A stretch of 64,000 nucleotides of DNA from Cupriavidus sp. UYMMa02A (GTDB lineage Bacteria; Pseudomonadota; Gammaproteobacteria; Burkholderiales; Burkholderiaceae): the NCBI GenBank assembly GCA_001725945.1, contig LRMT01000277.1:1-64000 (forward strand), written 5' to 3'. Shown one piece after another: positions 9,184 to 20,499 of the stretch (positions are counted from its first letter, which is position 1; each line of letters begins with the position of its first letter). The notes under the pieces are model-generated. The model was not told the DNA's origin, ran no database searches, and saw only the letters and a program-made list of their open reading frames with translations. The translations under genes were made by a program, and so were the position numbers.

Positions 9184-12100
9184 TCAGGACCATTCGCGCA
9201 ACTGAGCCTCGGCATCAAGCCAATCACGGGTATCGAATCCCTCGATGAAACCAGCATGAGCTTCCGCCAGAAGATGCAGGGCTTCGTCACACCTGCCTTG
9301 GCGATGGTAAAGGCGCGCCAGGCTCAGCGCGCACTCCGACTCGGTGGAACGCGCGCCTTGACAACGGGCGAGCGCAACGGCCTCGAGTAGATCTGACTCC
9401 GCTTCTCTGATCCTGACAGAGATGCGGAGGTCATCTTCGCCTGCCATTTGCACCAACAACTGCCCTCGCAGGCGAAGTAGCGCGGGACTATCGAACCGCT
9501 CTCCCGTGCGCTCCGATAACGCCAGCGCATGGCGCAGTACGCGAAGCGCTAACTCTGGCTTCCCCATCCTGCCGTAAGCGTCTGCCAACAGGCCGGACAG
9601 TGATGGGCGCCCCAGCGCGGATTTCGTGGCATGGTGGGCGCGCAAACCCCGGCGTAGTTGTGCCAGGCCCTCCTTTTCCTTGCCGAGTTTCGTAAGCGCC
9701 CAGCCCCGGAGCGTCGTTCCCCAAGCTTCGTAGATGGGGAAGCCACGTTCAGCCGAAACTGCGATCGCCGCGTCCGCGTACTCGATCGACCGCTCCACCT
9801 CATCCCGGCGCCGATAGAGCTCTGCCGCGAAAATCAGGCTCAGCGCCAGCCCAAACGGATCGGCGGCCGCTCTGGCCAGCTCCAGCGCCTCTTCGCAGCG
9901 ACGGCGCGACTGATCCGGCAAGCCTGATACCAAAGAATCCAGCTCAAGGTGCTACGTATATGAACAGCGGGATTGCGCACAAGACGCAGCAGGTAGTCAT
10001 GGGAGTGCCGCCCGGGGTGGTGCAGCGACAACGCCTCCTCCATGTGATCACGCGCCCTGGCGAACTCGCCAAGACGGAGTAGCGTAACGCCCAGAGCCCG
10101 GTGAGCCTCCGAAAGCCGTTCCAGGTCACCGGTGCCCTGCGCGAGGCTGAGCAGGCGCTCTGCCAACGCGTTTGCCTGCTGCAGCTGCGCCAGCAATAGA
10201 TAATGAGACCACAGACCTGCTTGCGCGGAAAACAGCTCTGGCATTCCACCTTCGCGTTCGCACAAGACTAATGCCTGAGTGTAGGTTTCCTCGACCTCTG
10301 GCGACCCATGGCCGCGGGCCGCTATCCAGGCGGGCCCGAGGGTCAGCAACAGGCGGATCTTCTCTCTTGTCCGCTCGGCGCTATCAGGCAATGTACTGAG
10401 TCGCTCAAGCGCTGCACTAAGATGCCGGATCCCTTCGCGTTGCGCGGATTGCCGCAAGGCCTGCTCACCTGCGAGACGCAGATAGTGAACGGCTTTCCCG
10501 GCATTTCCGCTCCTGCTGTAGTGGTGGGCCAACTCGTTAAGGTAGTCTTCCAGACGCCCCGGAAACAGCGATTCGATGGCCTCGGCGGCGCGTTCATGGA
10601 GTTCGCTTCGCTGACTGAGCAACAACGAACTGGCGGCGACTTCCTGGATAAGCGCATGCTTGAATGTGTATTCGACTTCCGGAAATGCCGGTCGTTCATA
10701 AATGAGATCGCTGCGCTGGAGATCATCAAGAAGCGGGGTCAATTCTTGCTCCGACAAGCGGGTAACATACCGGATCAGGCTCAATGAAAAGTCCTTGCCG
10801 ATGATTGCCAGCGTCTGCAGCAATGTCTTCTGTGCTTGCGACAGCCGATCTATGCGCGCGGCGAGCACATCCTGTACGGTGGTCGGGATATGAAGTGACA
10901 CTGATGCCGTTTCAATCCGATAGCTGCCTGGGGTGCCAAGGATGGCACCTTCCTCCGCCAGGGTCTTGACCACCTCTTCCATAAAGAACGGATTGCCCTC
11001 GGTTTTGGCAAGAATCAGCCGGGCCAATGGCCCAAGCCCGGGGTGTCCACCCAACAGAGCTTCGAGTAGTCCTCTTGCCTCCGTTTGACCAAGCGGTTCG
11101 AGACGCAACTCGATGTAGCCCGGCTGGCAGTTCCAGTCATGCGAGTATTCATGCCGATAGTTGAAAAGGAGCAGAATCCGGGAAGCAGGCACTTGTCCCG
11201 CAAGTTCATCGAGGAACGCTTCTGTCTCTCTGTCAAGCCATTGCAGATCTTCGAACAGCAGCACAACCGGCTGGCTCTGGCTCTCGCTCAACAGTAGACG
11301 AACTATCGATTCAAAGATGCGCTGGCGCCGGACCCTAGCGTCCATGGTGGGCAACGTTGACTGCGGCTCACTGATGCCGAGCAGATAGAGCAAATACGGC
11401 AGATGATCTTCCAGCATGCGATCCAGTGTGAGCAACTTGCCCGTGACCTTTTCGCGATACACGCGCTCGTCGTCGGCGGTGGCGATCTGGAAATAATTCC
11501 TTAGCAGATCGACCAACGGGAGATAAGGATATGCTTTCCCATGCGAAACCGAGAAAGTTTCCAGCACCAGGCAACCTGTTGCGAACGTGCCTTGAATTCG
11601 TGGAACAAGCGGGATTTTCCGACTCCAGCTTCCCCTACCACCCCAACAATCTGGCCGCACTTTGCGTTGACCGAGGCCAGAGCCGACTGCAAACACTCAA
11701 GTTCTCGCTCACGTCCGACGAACTTCGTCAGACCGCGGTATGCCGACACTTGCAGTCGTGTGCGCAAGGCACCGGGCCCGAGCAGTTCATAAACTGAGAG
11801 TGGAGTCCGGACGCCCTTTACGTTGGTGGCGCCCAGCGCTTTGAAAAGGAAGTACCCATCGGCGAGCTTATGGGTGGACTCACTGACGAGTACCGAGGAT
11901 GGCATCGCCATCGCTTCCATGCGAGAAGCGATATGAATCGTATGGCCGACTGGGTCATATTCGGTGCGCAAATCGTCTTTGCGAATGGAGCGCACCATCA
12001 CTTCTCCGGTGTGGACGCCAACCCGCATCTGCAGCGGAATGCCTTTCTCCAGACGAATCCTGTCGCCGTGCCGGCGCATCGATGCCTGCATCCGCAATGC

Positions 12101-12619
12101 AGCATACAGCGCACGCAACGGGTGGTCTTCGTGCGCGATGGGAGCACCAAACAGGGCGAGGATGCCATCCCCCAGAGATTTGGCGACGTAGCCCTCATAG
12201 TGGTGTACGGCTTCCATCATGATGGCCACGACCGGATCGATCAGTTCCCGTGCCTCTTCGGGATCCAAGTCCTGAATCAGCGCCGTGGACCCGGCCATAT
12301 CCGCAAACAACGCCGTGATGGTCTTGCGCTCGCCAGCAGCATGCCCTCGCGCCTCCATGGCTGCCCGCTCGGCCAGGATCCGTTCTGCCAGGTGCGCAGG
12401 CGTGTACAGCATCGGGGCACCGACTTCCGGCGCCGCACCGCCGCCGGAAGTCGGAGATCCGGTCATAGCCGTTAGGGAAGCGCCACATGAACCGCAGAAC
12501 TTTGCCGTCGTGGCAGACTCGTAGCCGCAGTCCGGACATATTCGGCCAAGCGCATGGCCGCATTCCTCACAGAACCTTCCCCACGCTGGATTTTCAAACC
12601 CGCACTTTGTGCAGCGCAT
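9184..12619 (-). CDS. Class III nucleotidyl cyclase / AAA ATPase / TPR signalling protein (two frameshifts)
   Basis: One protein of about 1145 residues. It starts at ATG 12619 with a double zinc ribbon (CTKCGFENPAWGRFCEECG, then CPDCGYESATTAKFCGSCG). A class III adenylate/guanylate cyclase domain spans about residues 95-280, with metal-binding Asp in LFADMAGSTAL and in KSLGDGILALFG. A large AAA/MalT-like ATPase follows, with Walker A GEAGVGKSRL and Walker B VVLLFEDLQWLD. The C-terminus is alpha-helical TPR-like (ELALRVLRHALALSERTG). Frameshifts lie near 11570 (CAGGTTG, one G short) and near 9925, and the joined reading is continuous. It has no obvious partner among the neighbours. Homologues are usually annotated as adenylate/guanylate cyclase with ATPase. 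Confidence 0.87.
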
Positions 12620-13053
12620 GGCACTCTCTAACGACCATCGGCTTCTAGCATTACAGGCGCAAAGCGCGTGCCTCGCAAGCCGGTAAGCGCCGGTATCGAC
12701 TCAACGCTGTCACTCCGGTGATGTGGACTGAAACCGGGCTCCGGATGCGCTTCCAGGCATATCCGGAGCCTCTTTTATTGAAGCTCGGGAATCGGCCGCG
12801 TCCTTTTCTGCCGGACACCCACTACTTTCACGCGATTTCGCCGTTGCTGGCGCTGCCCCTCCTGCCGTAGTCCATTGTTGCGACCGAAGGCGAAGTCCGA
12901 TCCGCCGGCACGAGGGCGATAGGCCATCCCAAAAAGATGGCTGCGTCGAAATGATCGGGCTCATTCCGACGCAGCCGAAGCGCCGCGATGCGGCACACCC
13001 CATGGAGATCCAAAGCAAACGGCTCCGGATACTGGGAGCGTCCGCTGAATGCC
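12620..13053. other. Intergenic, no gene seen
   Basis: This 434-base gap lies between the porin stop and the cyclase start. It contains a hairpin of ten-base arms at 12737-12746 and 12761-12770 (GGCTCCGGAT / ATCCGGAGCC) followed by TCTTTT on the + strand. No rightward gene precedes it, so its role is unclear. GGCTCCGGAT also occurs at 13021. Confidence 0.4.
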
Positions 13054-14142
13054 TTAGAAGATATGACGCAACGCGACCGACGCGCCAAACTGGTTGTCGC
13101 CGGCTGAGACGGTGCCGAAACCCGAGCCACCAGTGCCGAGGCCAAGGTTCGACCCGTTTCGGTTCTTCGTATAGCCCACCGCCAGATATGCACTGGTGCG
13201 CTTGGAGAACGCATACACACCCGAAGCGACAAACATCCACGGGTCCGCATTGGTGCCAGCGAAGTCCTGGTAGTACGCCGCGCCCGCGAGCGTCACGCTG
13301 CTGGTCGCCTGCCAGCGAGCGCCTGCCCACCACAGGTTGGACCGCTGATTGGCGAATGCCGCAGCCCCGACCAGCAGCGCGCCGTCGAACGCTTTGCCCC
13401 ACCGGTAGCCGGCATAGAGCGTCGCGTTGCCAATGGCGAAGTTGCCACCCACAGTAGCGCGCCGGGTGGTCGCGTCGGGCCGGGTCGAAGCTGTACCGGT
13501 GTTGAGTTCGTCGTACGCTGCTGCAACGCTCCAGTTGGCGCCGTTGTATGCGGCGCTACCGGAATACTCTCTTCCGATCTTGGGGCTTCCCGGGATCTCG
13601 CTACCGCCGGTGATCGTGCTGTCTGCGCCGAAGCTATAGAACAGCTGCGTTTCCATCGGGCCGAACTTGCCGACGTACTTGATCGCATTGTCAGCACGGC
13701 CAGCGAAGGCAGCGTCCTGCGCCAGGATCGAGTACTTCGTCGCGATGAGCATGGGATCGATTGTCCCGGAGATCCAGTAGAAGGGAGTCGTCTGCCGCCC
13801 CAGCGTCACCACGCCCCAGCGCCCGTCCAGACCGACATATGCGGAACGTCCAAACAAGCGCCCGCCTTGCGTGGACTTGCCGGTATCGGATTCAAATCCG
13901 CTTTCGAGTACGAATACCCCTTTGAGACCATTGCCGAGGTCTTCGGTACCGCGTAGTCCCCAGCGCGACGCTGCCAGATTGGCCGGTGTCATGCGCACAA
14001 GATCATGCCCGCCGCCTGGCTGGTTGTTGACATACTCAATGCCCGTATCGATCACCCCATACAGGGTGACATTCGACTGTGCCTGGGCAGTACCTGCGCA
14101 CGCCGCAGCAATACTGCACATCGCGATCATCTTCCATTTCAT
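13054..14142 (-). CDS. Gram-negative porin (Burkholderiales trimeric type)
   Basis: Intact, 362 residues from ATG 14142, chosen because MKWKMIAMCSIAAACAGTAQA is a clean signal peptide ending AQA and the ATG follows GAGGCAAC. The mature protein begins QSNVTLYGVIDTGIEYV, the standard first strand of beta-proteobacterial porins. It has alternating amphipathic strands, an L3-like segment (SYSFG... after GPMETQ) and a C-terminal Phe (VALRHIF) needed for outer-membrane assembly. It should form a diffusion channel for small solutes. It is last in the leftward run of catabolic genes, about 370 bases after the SDR, and could feed substrate to the Bug proteins. Confidence 0.93.
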   Translation of the reverse strand: MKWKMIAMCSIAAACAGTAQAQSNVTLYGVIDTGIEYVNNQPGGGHDLVRMTPANLAASRWGLRGTEDLGNGLKGVFVLESGFESDTGKSTQGGRLFGRSAYVGLDGRWGVVTLGRQTTPFYWISGTIDPMLIATKYSILAQDAAFAGRADNAIKYVGKFGPMETQLFYSFGADSTITGGSEIPGSPKIGREYSGSAAYNGANWSVAAAYDELNTGTASTRPDATTRRATVGGNFAIGNATLYAGYRWGKAFDGALLVGAAAFANQRSNLWWAGARWQATSSVTLAGAAYYQDFAGTNADPWMFVASGVYAFSKRTSAYLAVGYTKNRNGSNLGLGTGGSGFGTVSAGDNQFGASVALRHIF

Positions 14143-14509
14143 GTTGCCTCCTCTGTTTTTTCTGGTTGTTTCCACGCAAAGCTCGATCCGTCCGCTTCTC
14201 CATTTGCCAGTGCTATCTCTGACTGCCTCTCCCTTCCCCACCGCGATTCCATTGATCAGAATCGGTTCCGTTTTACAACGGACAAATGAAAACCCCCAAC
14301 TCAATAGCGAAACCGGGGGCAAGGACGCCTCCCCGAGTAGACGAGAAGCCGGGGGGCATAGTGTTTCCCCAGCATTGGGGTGCGGCCGACTATGTCAGTG
14401 CAGCATCGACGGTGCCGGCGATCCTCGCGCATCCGTGAACACGTGGCGCGATTCGTAGCCCAAAGTCAACCATGCCTCTACAGCGGCTGGAGTGCCGCTG
14501 AGAGTGCCA
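14143..14509. other. Intergenic between SDR and porin, weak hairpins only
   Basis: No gene is present. Leftward of the SDR stop there are two weak hairpins: CCCCA-GCAT-TGGGG at 14367-14380, and a five-base CCCCC/GGGGG pair (14293-14319) followed by TTTT in the leftward direction. The latter is a possible weak terminator separating the SDR operon from the porin. Confidence 0.35.
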
Positions 14510-15345
14510 TCAGATGCGATTCAGGATACGGCCACCGTCGACCAGAACCGATATGCCCGTGATGAAATTCGCCTCATCGGAGGCGAGGAATAGAGCTGCA
14601 TTGGCGACGTCCCAGCCTGTGCCTTGTCGGCCCAGAGGCACTTTTGCGTTCCGCTCGGCCGAGACCTGCTCACGGGACTGGTTCCATTCGCGTACGCGGG
14701 TGTCTACAGCCATGGGCGTCGCAATCAGGCCCGGCAATATGCAATTGGCACGGATGCCGTACTGAGCATTCTGCAGCGCGAGTTGCTCGGTGAACGCCAC
14801 CACGCCTGCCTTGGCCGCCTTGTAGGTACGTACGGGTACTTGCCGACAGCCGCAGCGGAAGAAACGTTGATGATGGCTCCGCCACCTTGCTTGCGCATGA
14901 TTGCCACGGCGTGCTTGCAAGCGAATACAGTCCCTCGCAGATTGATGCGGCAGACGTTATCGAAGTTCTCTTCGGTAATGTCGAGCAGATCGGCATCTCC
15001 GCCGGCAATGCTGACGCCCACGTTGTTGTGCAGGACATCAAGCGAGCCCCACTTCTGCGTGGCATCGGTCAACGCTCGGAGCAGGTCTGCTTCACGGGTG
15101 ACGTCCGCGGCAAAGCTGGCGCATTCAAACCCCTCCCCGCGGATAATTTCCGCGGTCTCCTCGGCGGATTCAAGACGCCGATCCACTGCCAGTACGCGAG
15201 CACCTTCGCGCGCAAAGCGAATTGCCGCTGCGCGACCGTTGCCGACACCCTCCCCAGGGCTCTGCCCCGCTCCAATGACCACCGCGACCTTGCCTTGCAG
15301 CCGCTTCGCGGGCGTCCAGCCCAGACCTTGTTCTGACGTGTTCAT
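14510..15345 (-). CDS. SDR-family oxidoreductase (one frameshift)
   Basis: About 278 residues from ATG 15345 (MNTSEQGLGWTPAKRLQGKV). The cofactor loop VVIGAGQSPGEGVGNGRA is a longer variant of TGxxxGxG. The NNVG motif (LHNNVGVSIAGGDA), catalytic Ser (IINVSSAAAVG) and YKAAK active site are all present, as is the C-terminal FITGISVLVDGGR. A frameshift near 14835 separates the Ser from the Tyr; restoring one C (GTACCTAC to GTACCCTAC) gives YVPYKAAK. It should reduce or oxidise a carbonyl/alcohol with NAD(P)H. It is downstream of a Bug protein by 58 bases, in the same probable transcript. Confidence 0.87.
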
Positions 15346-15403
15346 GACAATGCTCTCCTGTGCATTCGTAATGGCTTGTTCGCTTGTTCGCGTCTGTTCG
15401 ATT

Positions 15404-16389
15404 TCAGCCGGCACCATTGACGTACTTGCTGAAGCGGGCCCATTTGCCGGTGTCTTCCTGAATGAGCTTGCGCAGGTCTTCGGGACTGCCGGAGCGTGGA
15501 TCGGCATAGTACTTCTCCTGAACCTGCGCTGCCGAAGCAGGATCCCGGGATACGCGGTTGATCGCCGCATTGAGCTTTGTTGCCACGCCGGCAGGCAGGC
15601 CCCTTGGTCCCACCAGACCGTAGTAGGTATAGGGATCAAGGCCTTCCAATCCGCTGATACCCGCTTCCGCAAAGCTCGGCGCCTCTGGCAACTGCTTCAG
15701 CCGGTGCGAACCGGTCACCGCCAATGCCCGCAGCTTGCCATTGCTGATTGCCGTCACCGCCCCTTGGGCCGGCGCAATGCCGACATGAACCGAGCCACTG
15801 TACATCGCCTGGACGATATCCGCGTCCGCCTTGTACGGAATGTGGGTCATCGTAATGCCGGCAACCTTGCTGAGGTACGCGCCGGCAAGGTGGCTGGCCG
15901 AGCCTATGCCCGACGAACCGAAGTTCAGCTTGGTCGGGTTCGCCTTGGAGTAGGTGGCAAGCTCGCGCAAGGAACGCACCGGGAGATCGCGGCTGACTAC
16001 GATCACGCCAGGCGCGGTGGCGACCAACCCAACCATGCTGAAGTCCTTGAGAGCGCGTAGGACAAAGCTCCGCCCTCTACCCCGGGCGTCTGCGAAAGCG
16101 CGCTGCCGGTTCCCATATACAACGTGTAGCCATCCGCCGGGGCGGCTTTCAGTCCCTTGATGGCGACAATTTGCCCCGCGCCAGGCTTGTTCTCCACAAT
16201 AACCGGAGTGTTGAGTTCCACAGCCAGCTTCTGCGCATAGAAGCGGGCGATTGCGTCCGTACTTCCACCCGCCGCAAAGCCGACCAGGATCCGAATCGGC
16301 CGGGACGGATATTCTTCTGCATGTGCCGCCGCGCCAAGCAACGCTGCGACACCAATGAAAAGGAAGCGCACAGCGAATCTGGTAGCCAT
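15404..16389 (-). CDS. Bug/TctC-family periplasmic binding protein (one frameshift)
   Basis: About 328 residues from ATG 16389. MATRFAVRFLFIGVAALLGA followed by AAHAEE is a signal peptide with an AHA cleavage site. Family motifs are RPIRILVGFAAGGSTDAIAR, ENKPGAGQIVAIKGL, GTGSALSQTPGVE, KLNFGSSGIGSASHL and TYYGLVGPRGLPAGV. The frame breaks near 16055, where adding one C to GCGCTCTC restores APLKDFSMVGLV. It binds an unknown carboxylate in the periplasm. No TctAB transporter is nearby. It sits between the aldehyde dehydrogenase and the SDR with short gaps. Confidence 0.88.
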
Positions 16390-16470
16390 GATTTGTCTCC
16401 TAGAAAACAGAACGCGCTGCATCAGATGGCTTGCCCACCGGATCGCCAGTTCTCGCATATGACCTCATGC

Positions 16471-17969
16471 TCATAGACGCATCAGCACGGATTTGGTCTG
16501 GCTATAGGCGTCGATCGACTCCGCCCCCATTTCCCGGCCATAGCCGGATTGCTTGTATCCGCCGATAGCCATCACTGGATCGGTTTCGGCATAGGTATTG
16601 ATCCACACACGGCCGGACTTCAGTGCGCGCGCGACCTGTGCGCCCGGCTCACGTCCCGGGTCCAGACCGCAGCAGCCAGCCCGTATTCCGTGTCATTGCC
16701 CATCCTGACAACGTCCGCCTCGTCCTTGAACGGGATGATGGACAGGACGGGCCCGAAGATCTCTTCTCGAGCGATCCGCATTGAATTGGATACGCCACAG
16801 AACACCGTCGGCGCAACGAAGTATCCAGTATCACCAACACGCGATCCACCCAGCACGAGACTCGCACCGTCTTCGCGCCCGGCATCCACGTAGGAGAGGA
16901 CGCGATGCATCTGACGCTCGGAGATAAGGGGACCCATCTGGGTGTCTGGAGCCAGCGGCGAGCCAACACGATAGGTCGCTGCGATCTCGGAAACGCGCCG
17001 TGCGATCTCGTCATGCAAGCTCTCATGCACGAACAGGCGCGTGCCGGCGGAACAGATCTGGCCGGAGTTCCTGCAGAACGCAACCACGGCGGTCTCGACC
17101 GCTCGATCAAGATCAGCGTCCGGAAAGATAATATTGGGCGACTTGCCACCCAGTTCCAGCGTGACCTTCTTCAAGTTGCCAGCCGATGCCTGCAAGATCT
17201 GGCGGCCAACGCCAGTCGAACCCGTGAAGGCAATCTTGTCCACATCGGGATGAGCGGCCATGGCCGCACCTGCTGTAGCACCATATCCCGGCACGACATT
17301 GACGACGCCGGGTGGCAAATCGAGTTCCTGAATCAGCTCGGCCAGCCGGATGGTCGTCAGCGGCGACTGCTCTGCCGGCTTCAGGACAGCCGTATTGCCG
17401 CACGCCAGCGCCGGGGCAAGCTTGGTCGCCGCCATGACAAGTGGCACGTTCCAGGCATTGATCAGCGCGCACACCCCCATCGGCTCGCGCAGTGAATAGA
17501 TAAATCGGGATGCATCCGTCGGGTTGGTTGTTCCATGCGTCTTCGTCGCCCAGCCCGCGTAGTACCGGAATAACTCAGCCGCCGAGGCAACGCGGCCAAC
17601 GGTGAACGCCAACGGCGCACCCATATCGAGGGTTTCCAGCACGGCGAGTTCGTCGGCGTGCTGTTCAATGGCATCGGCGATCCGCAACAAGTAGCGCCCG
17701 CGGACATGTGGAGAAATCCCCGTCCACGAGGGAGCTTCGAAAGCCTGCCTGGCGGCGTGAACTGCCGCGTCGATATCCTCGCGGTCCGCCTCGGCCACCT
17801 CCACAAGGGCCTGCTCAGTGGAGGGATCGATGGTGGCAAAGGTCCTGCCCGAAGCGGCGTTGACCCATTTTCCCCCGATCAAAAGGCGCTTGGGGCCACT
17901 GGCCAGCCAGTCCAGTGCTTTCCGATGGCCCTCGCTGACAGGGTCTGCGCCTGATGAGAAAGATGACAT
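16471..17969 (-). CDS. Aldehyde dehydrogenase (one frameshift near the C-terminus)
   Basis: About 499 residues from ATG 17969 (MSSFSSGADPVSEGHRK). It shows NAWNVPLVMAATKLAPALA (Asn169-type residue), FTGSTGVGRQI, TLELGGKSPNIIF (base Glu), FCRNSGQICSAGTR (catalytic Cys) and REEIFGPVLSI. The last 60 residues continue in another frame after about 16645 (SGRVWINTYAETDPV, GGYKQSGYGREMG, ending KSVLMRL at 16471). Adding one G to CACAGGTCG restores HRVARALKSG. It resembles the copy at 5339-6840 in order of motifs but differs in sequence. It lies between two Bug proteins and probably oxidises an aldehyde made by the GMC enzyme or SDR. Confidence 0.9.
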
Positions 17970-18044
17970 GCTTTGATCTCCCTACTTCATTCGTGCTCGT
18001 GATTCAGATTTACTGCCCCAGTCACCCCGGGGCATGTACAACCT

Positions 18045-19018
18045 TTACTGACGCTCAAGCCTGACCTCCTTGGACAAGGTAGTCACGTCGGCAACCTCCT
18101 TGGCCATGAAGGCATTGAAGTCAGCGGGCGACATGAAAGAATCTTCAATGCCTTCGGCCTTGAATCGCTCTTTCAGAGCCTTGTTCGAGTACACGGCGTG
18201 CAGGGCATCGGACAGCTTTTGAACCACTTCCTTCGGCGTACCGGCCGGCGCCACCAGCCCCATCCATGTGTAGAAGCTGTACCCAGGCACGCCTTGTTCA
18301 GCGAGAGTGGGAATATCGGGCGACGTGCTGACACGAGTCGCGACGACACCCCAAGTGCCTTCAGCTTGTTGCCCGCCAGATAGCCTTTACCGCTGCCATA
18401 AGCTTCGAAGATCATGCTCACACGTCCACTCATCACGTCGGGCATTGCCGGGCCGTTGCCTTTGTAAGGAATGTGCAGAAGCTGGACGCCTGCCCGCTGC
18501 AGATACAACGCTGCAGCAATGTGCGTACCGGTGCCAACGCCTGCAGAGGCGTAAGTAAGTTTGTTCGGATTCGCCTTGGCATTCTTGACGAAATCGGCCG
18601 CATTCTTGTAGGGGCTGTCTGGCGACACCACCAGAAGTAGCGGCGACTTGCCAAGGAAACCGATGCCGGTGAAGTCTTTGGTAATGTCGTAGTTGGCGTC
18701 CTTCTTCAGCACTTGCTGGTACGCCATGGTCCCCGCCGAGGCCAGCAGCGTGTAGCCATCCGCTGGCGCCGCCTTGACGACGTTGATGCCGATCATGCCA
18801 TCCCCGCCAGCGCGGTTTTCGACGACAACCTGCTGCTTCAGTCGCACACTCATTTCCTGTGCGACCAGCCGTGTTGTGAAATCCACCAGGCCGCCCGGGC
18901 CGGTATTGACCACAATGCGAACCGGACGGTTCGGATATGCGTCGGCTGCTAGCGCGGGGGCGTTCGCCGCCATGGCAACGGGTACGACGGCGAACAGGTT
19001 CCTAATAAACTGCTTCAT
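18045..19018 (-). CDS. Bug/TctC-family periplasmic binding protein (one frameshift)
   Basis: About 324 residues from ATG 19018. MKQFIRNLFAVVPVAMAANA followed by PALAADA is a signal peptide. It differs from the other Bug proteins of the window in its binding loops (VNTGPGGLVDFTTRL, LLASAGTMAYQQV, KLTYASAGVGTGTHI), so it likely binds a different ligand. The frame breaks near 18350 and resumes at RVSTSPDIPTLAEQGVPGYS, then YTWMGLVAPAGTPKEVVQKL, ending VTTLSKEVRLERQ. It sits 63 bases downstream of the 3-hydroxyisobutyrate-dehydrogenase-like gene, probably in the same transcript. Confidence 0.88.
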
Positions 19019-19081
19019 TTCTTGTCTCCCATACTATTTTTAATCGGGTTGGCTGACCGCGGTCAGCACTGAGTTGCGTGC

Positions 19082-20395
19082 TCAGTTCCCATAGCGGATT
19101 CCCGCCATCGATTCGTACACGCTGCGCACCTGCGAAATATCCGCTGTGTCGGGCAGCTGATTGGCCCCTTGCTCGAGCAAGTTGCGTACAACTTGCATGA
19201 GCATCACGGGCGCGCCTACCGCGATCGCGAGGGCGCTCGTGGACCAGAGTCCATCGATGAGCGATCGCAGGCTGGCGTTTTCCGTCTTCTCCCCTGACAC
19301 CAGGGCGGGCAACAGAGTGCGCGAGGCTTGACTCCAACCGGAGCTCCGGTTGATGACCGTCGCAATATCGGCCAGACGAAGGCCATGGCGAAGTCCGACG
19401 GCGGCACACTCGTAAGTCACCAGACAGCACAGCGCCGACACGCCGTCCTCCAGCAGGGCCAGGATCTGCGCTGCCTCGGCCTGTGCGCTGCCGGCAGCCT
19501 GGACCGTTGGCGCTGGCGACAGTTGCGTTCCTGCGAGGGACGCGATCACCCCCACCATGTCCTCCAGCGTCGCCTTCGCACCCTGGGTATTGGCACCGGA
19601 TTGCAGCAGCCCCAGCGTCGTGCTGGTAATCGGCATCGGAACCCGTGTCTTGGCGCCCAGCGCGACCGCCTGTGCCACGTCCTTCACCATCAGCGCCAGT
19701 GCGAAGTTCGTCGAGGACTGGCCCTGCACCAGCGCGGGAAGCATCTTGTCAGTCGTCTGGTTCCTGGCCTTTCCCCGATTCAGATGCTCGCTCATCGCCG
19801 CCAGAGACAAACCGGCCTTCGCGCCAAGCGCCGCGACTTCCAGAGTACCGATGCGGGCACACGCGTTCATGGCGTTGTTGACGATCTTCATCGCCTGGCC
19901 ATCTCCGACACGCCGCCCACAACGGATGATGGTTTCAGTAATCACACGCAGAACCGGCAAGGCACGTTCGTATACCGCGTCCGGCCCTGATGCCATCAGG
20001 GTCGCGCCCCCTGCGGCGACCACATGGGGACTGGCAGATACCGCCGCATCCATCATTTCCACGCCTTGACTGGCCAGCGCTTGTGCAATCTGCTGGGTCT
20101 CTCCGGGCACACCGCTGGTTTGGTCTATCACCAGCTTGCCCTTCGAAAAGCCTGAGGCAAGCCCGTCAGGGCCGAAGACAAGCCGTTGCACATCAGCGCT
20201 GCGGGGCAGACACACCAGAACCACATCGCATTCCCGGCCCAGCTCCGCCGCGGATGTTGCCACCCGCGCGCCAAGCCCTGACAGGTACTCGCATGCGGCA
20301 GGATTCAGGTCCCATACGCAAAGTTCATGCGCCAGCAAGAAACGCCGGGCGAGCTCCCGGCCCAGTGCGCCCAGGCCGATGTATCCAATCTTCAA
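19082..20395 (-). CDS. 3-hydroxyisobutyrate-dehydrogenase-like protein with duplicated C-terminal domain
   Basis: Intact, 437 residues, against about 295 for ordinary beta-hydroxyacid dehydrogenases. The N-terminal Rossmann domain has GYIGLGALGRELARR and CLPRSADVQ, then VIDQTSGVPGET. The substrate motif MDAAVSASPHVVAAGGATLM and catalytic Lys170 (GDGQAMKIVNNAMNA) are present. The helical domain (about 175-275) is followed by a second similar helical unit (about 310-415). The two share E-x2-A-x-G-x4-L-x-L and LLPALVSGE/MLPALVQGQ blocks. The second lacks the KxxNN lysine, so it may have a structural role. It lies in the fadB/rubredoxin operon and likely oxidises a 3-hydroxy acid with NAD(P). Confidence 0.9.
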   Translation of the reverse strand: MKIGYIGLGALGRELARRFLLAHELCVWDLNPAACEYLSGLGARVATSAAELGRECDVVLVCLPRSADVQRLVFGPDGLASGFSKGKLVIDQTSGVPGETQQIAQALASQGVEMMDAAVSASPHVVAAGGATLMASGPDAVYERALPVLRVITETIIRCGRRVGDGQAMKIVNNAMNACARIGTLEVAALGAKAGLSLAAMSEHLNRGKARNQTTDKMLPALVQGQSSTNFALALMVKDVAQAVALGAKTRVPMPITSTTLGLLQSGANTQGAKATLEDMVGVIASLAGTQLSPAPTVQAAGSAQAEAAQILALLEDGVSALCCLVTYECAAVGLRHGLRLADIATVINRSSGWSQASRTLLPALVSGEKTENASLRSLIDGLWSTSALAIAVGAPVMLMQVVRNLLEQGANQLPDTADISQVRSVYESMAGIRYGN

Positions 20396-20499
20396 ATCTG
20401 TCTCCTCACCGTGGCCCCACTGCTTACGGAAGCACTACGGAACCACCAGGTCAATGCCTTCAATCTCCGATGGGCAAGCTCACCGGCCGGGCCGTCTCA

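Noticed and set aside
12737-12770. Hairpin plus T-run on the + strand as a terminator
   Set aside because: No rightward gene precedes it and the T-run is short, so it is recorded only in the gap description.
12710-13402. 230-residue leftward frame overlapping the porin end
   Set aside because: It lies mostly inside the porin in another frame and has no recognisable protein features.
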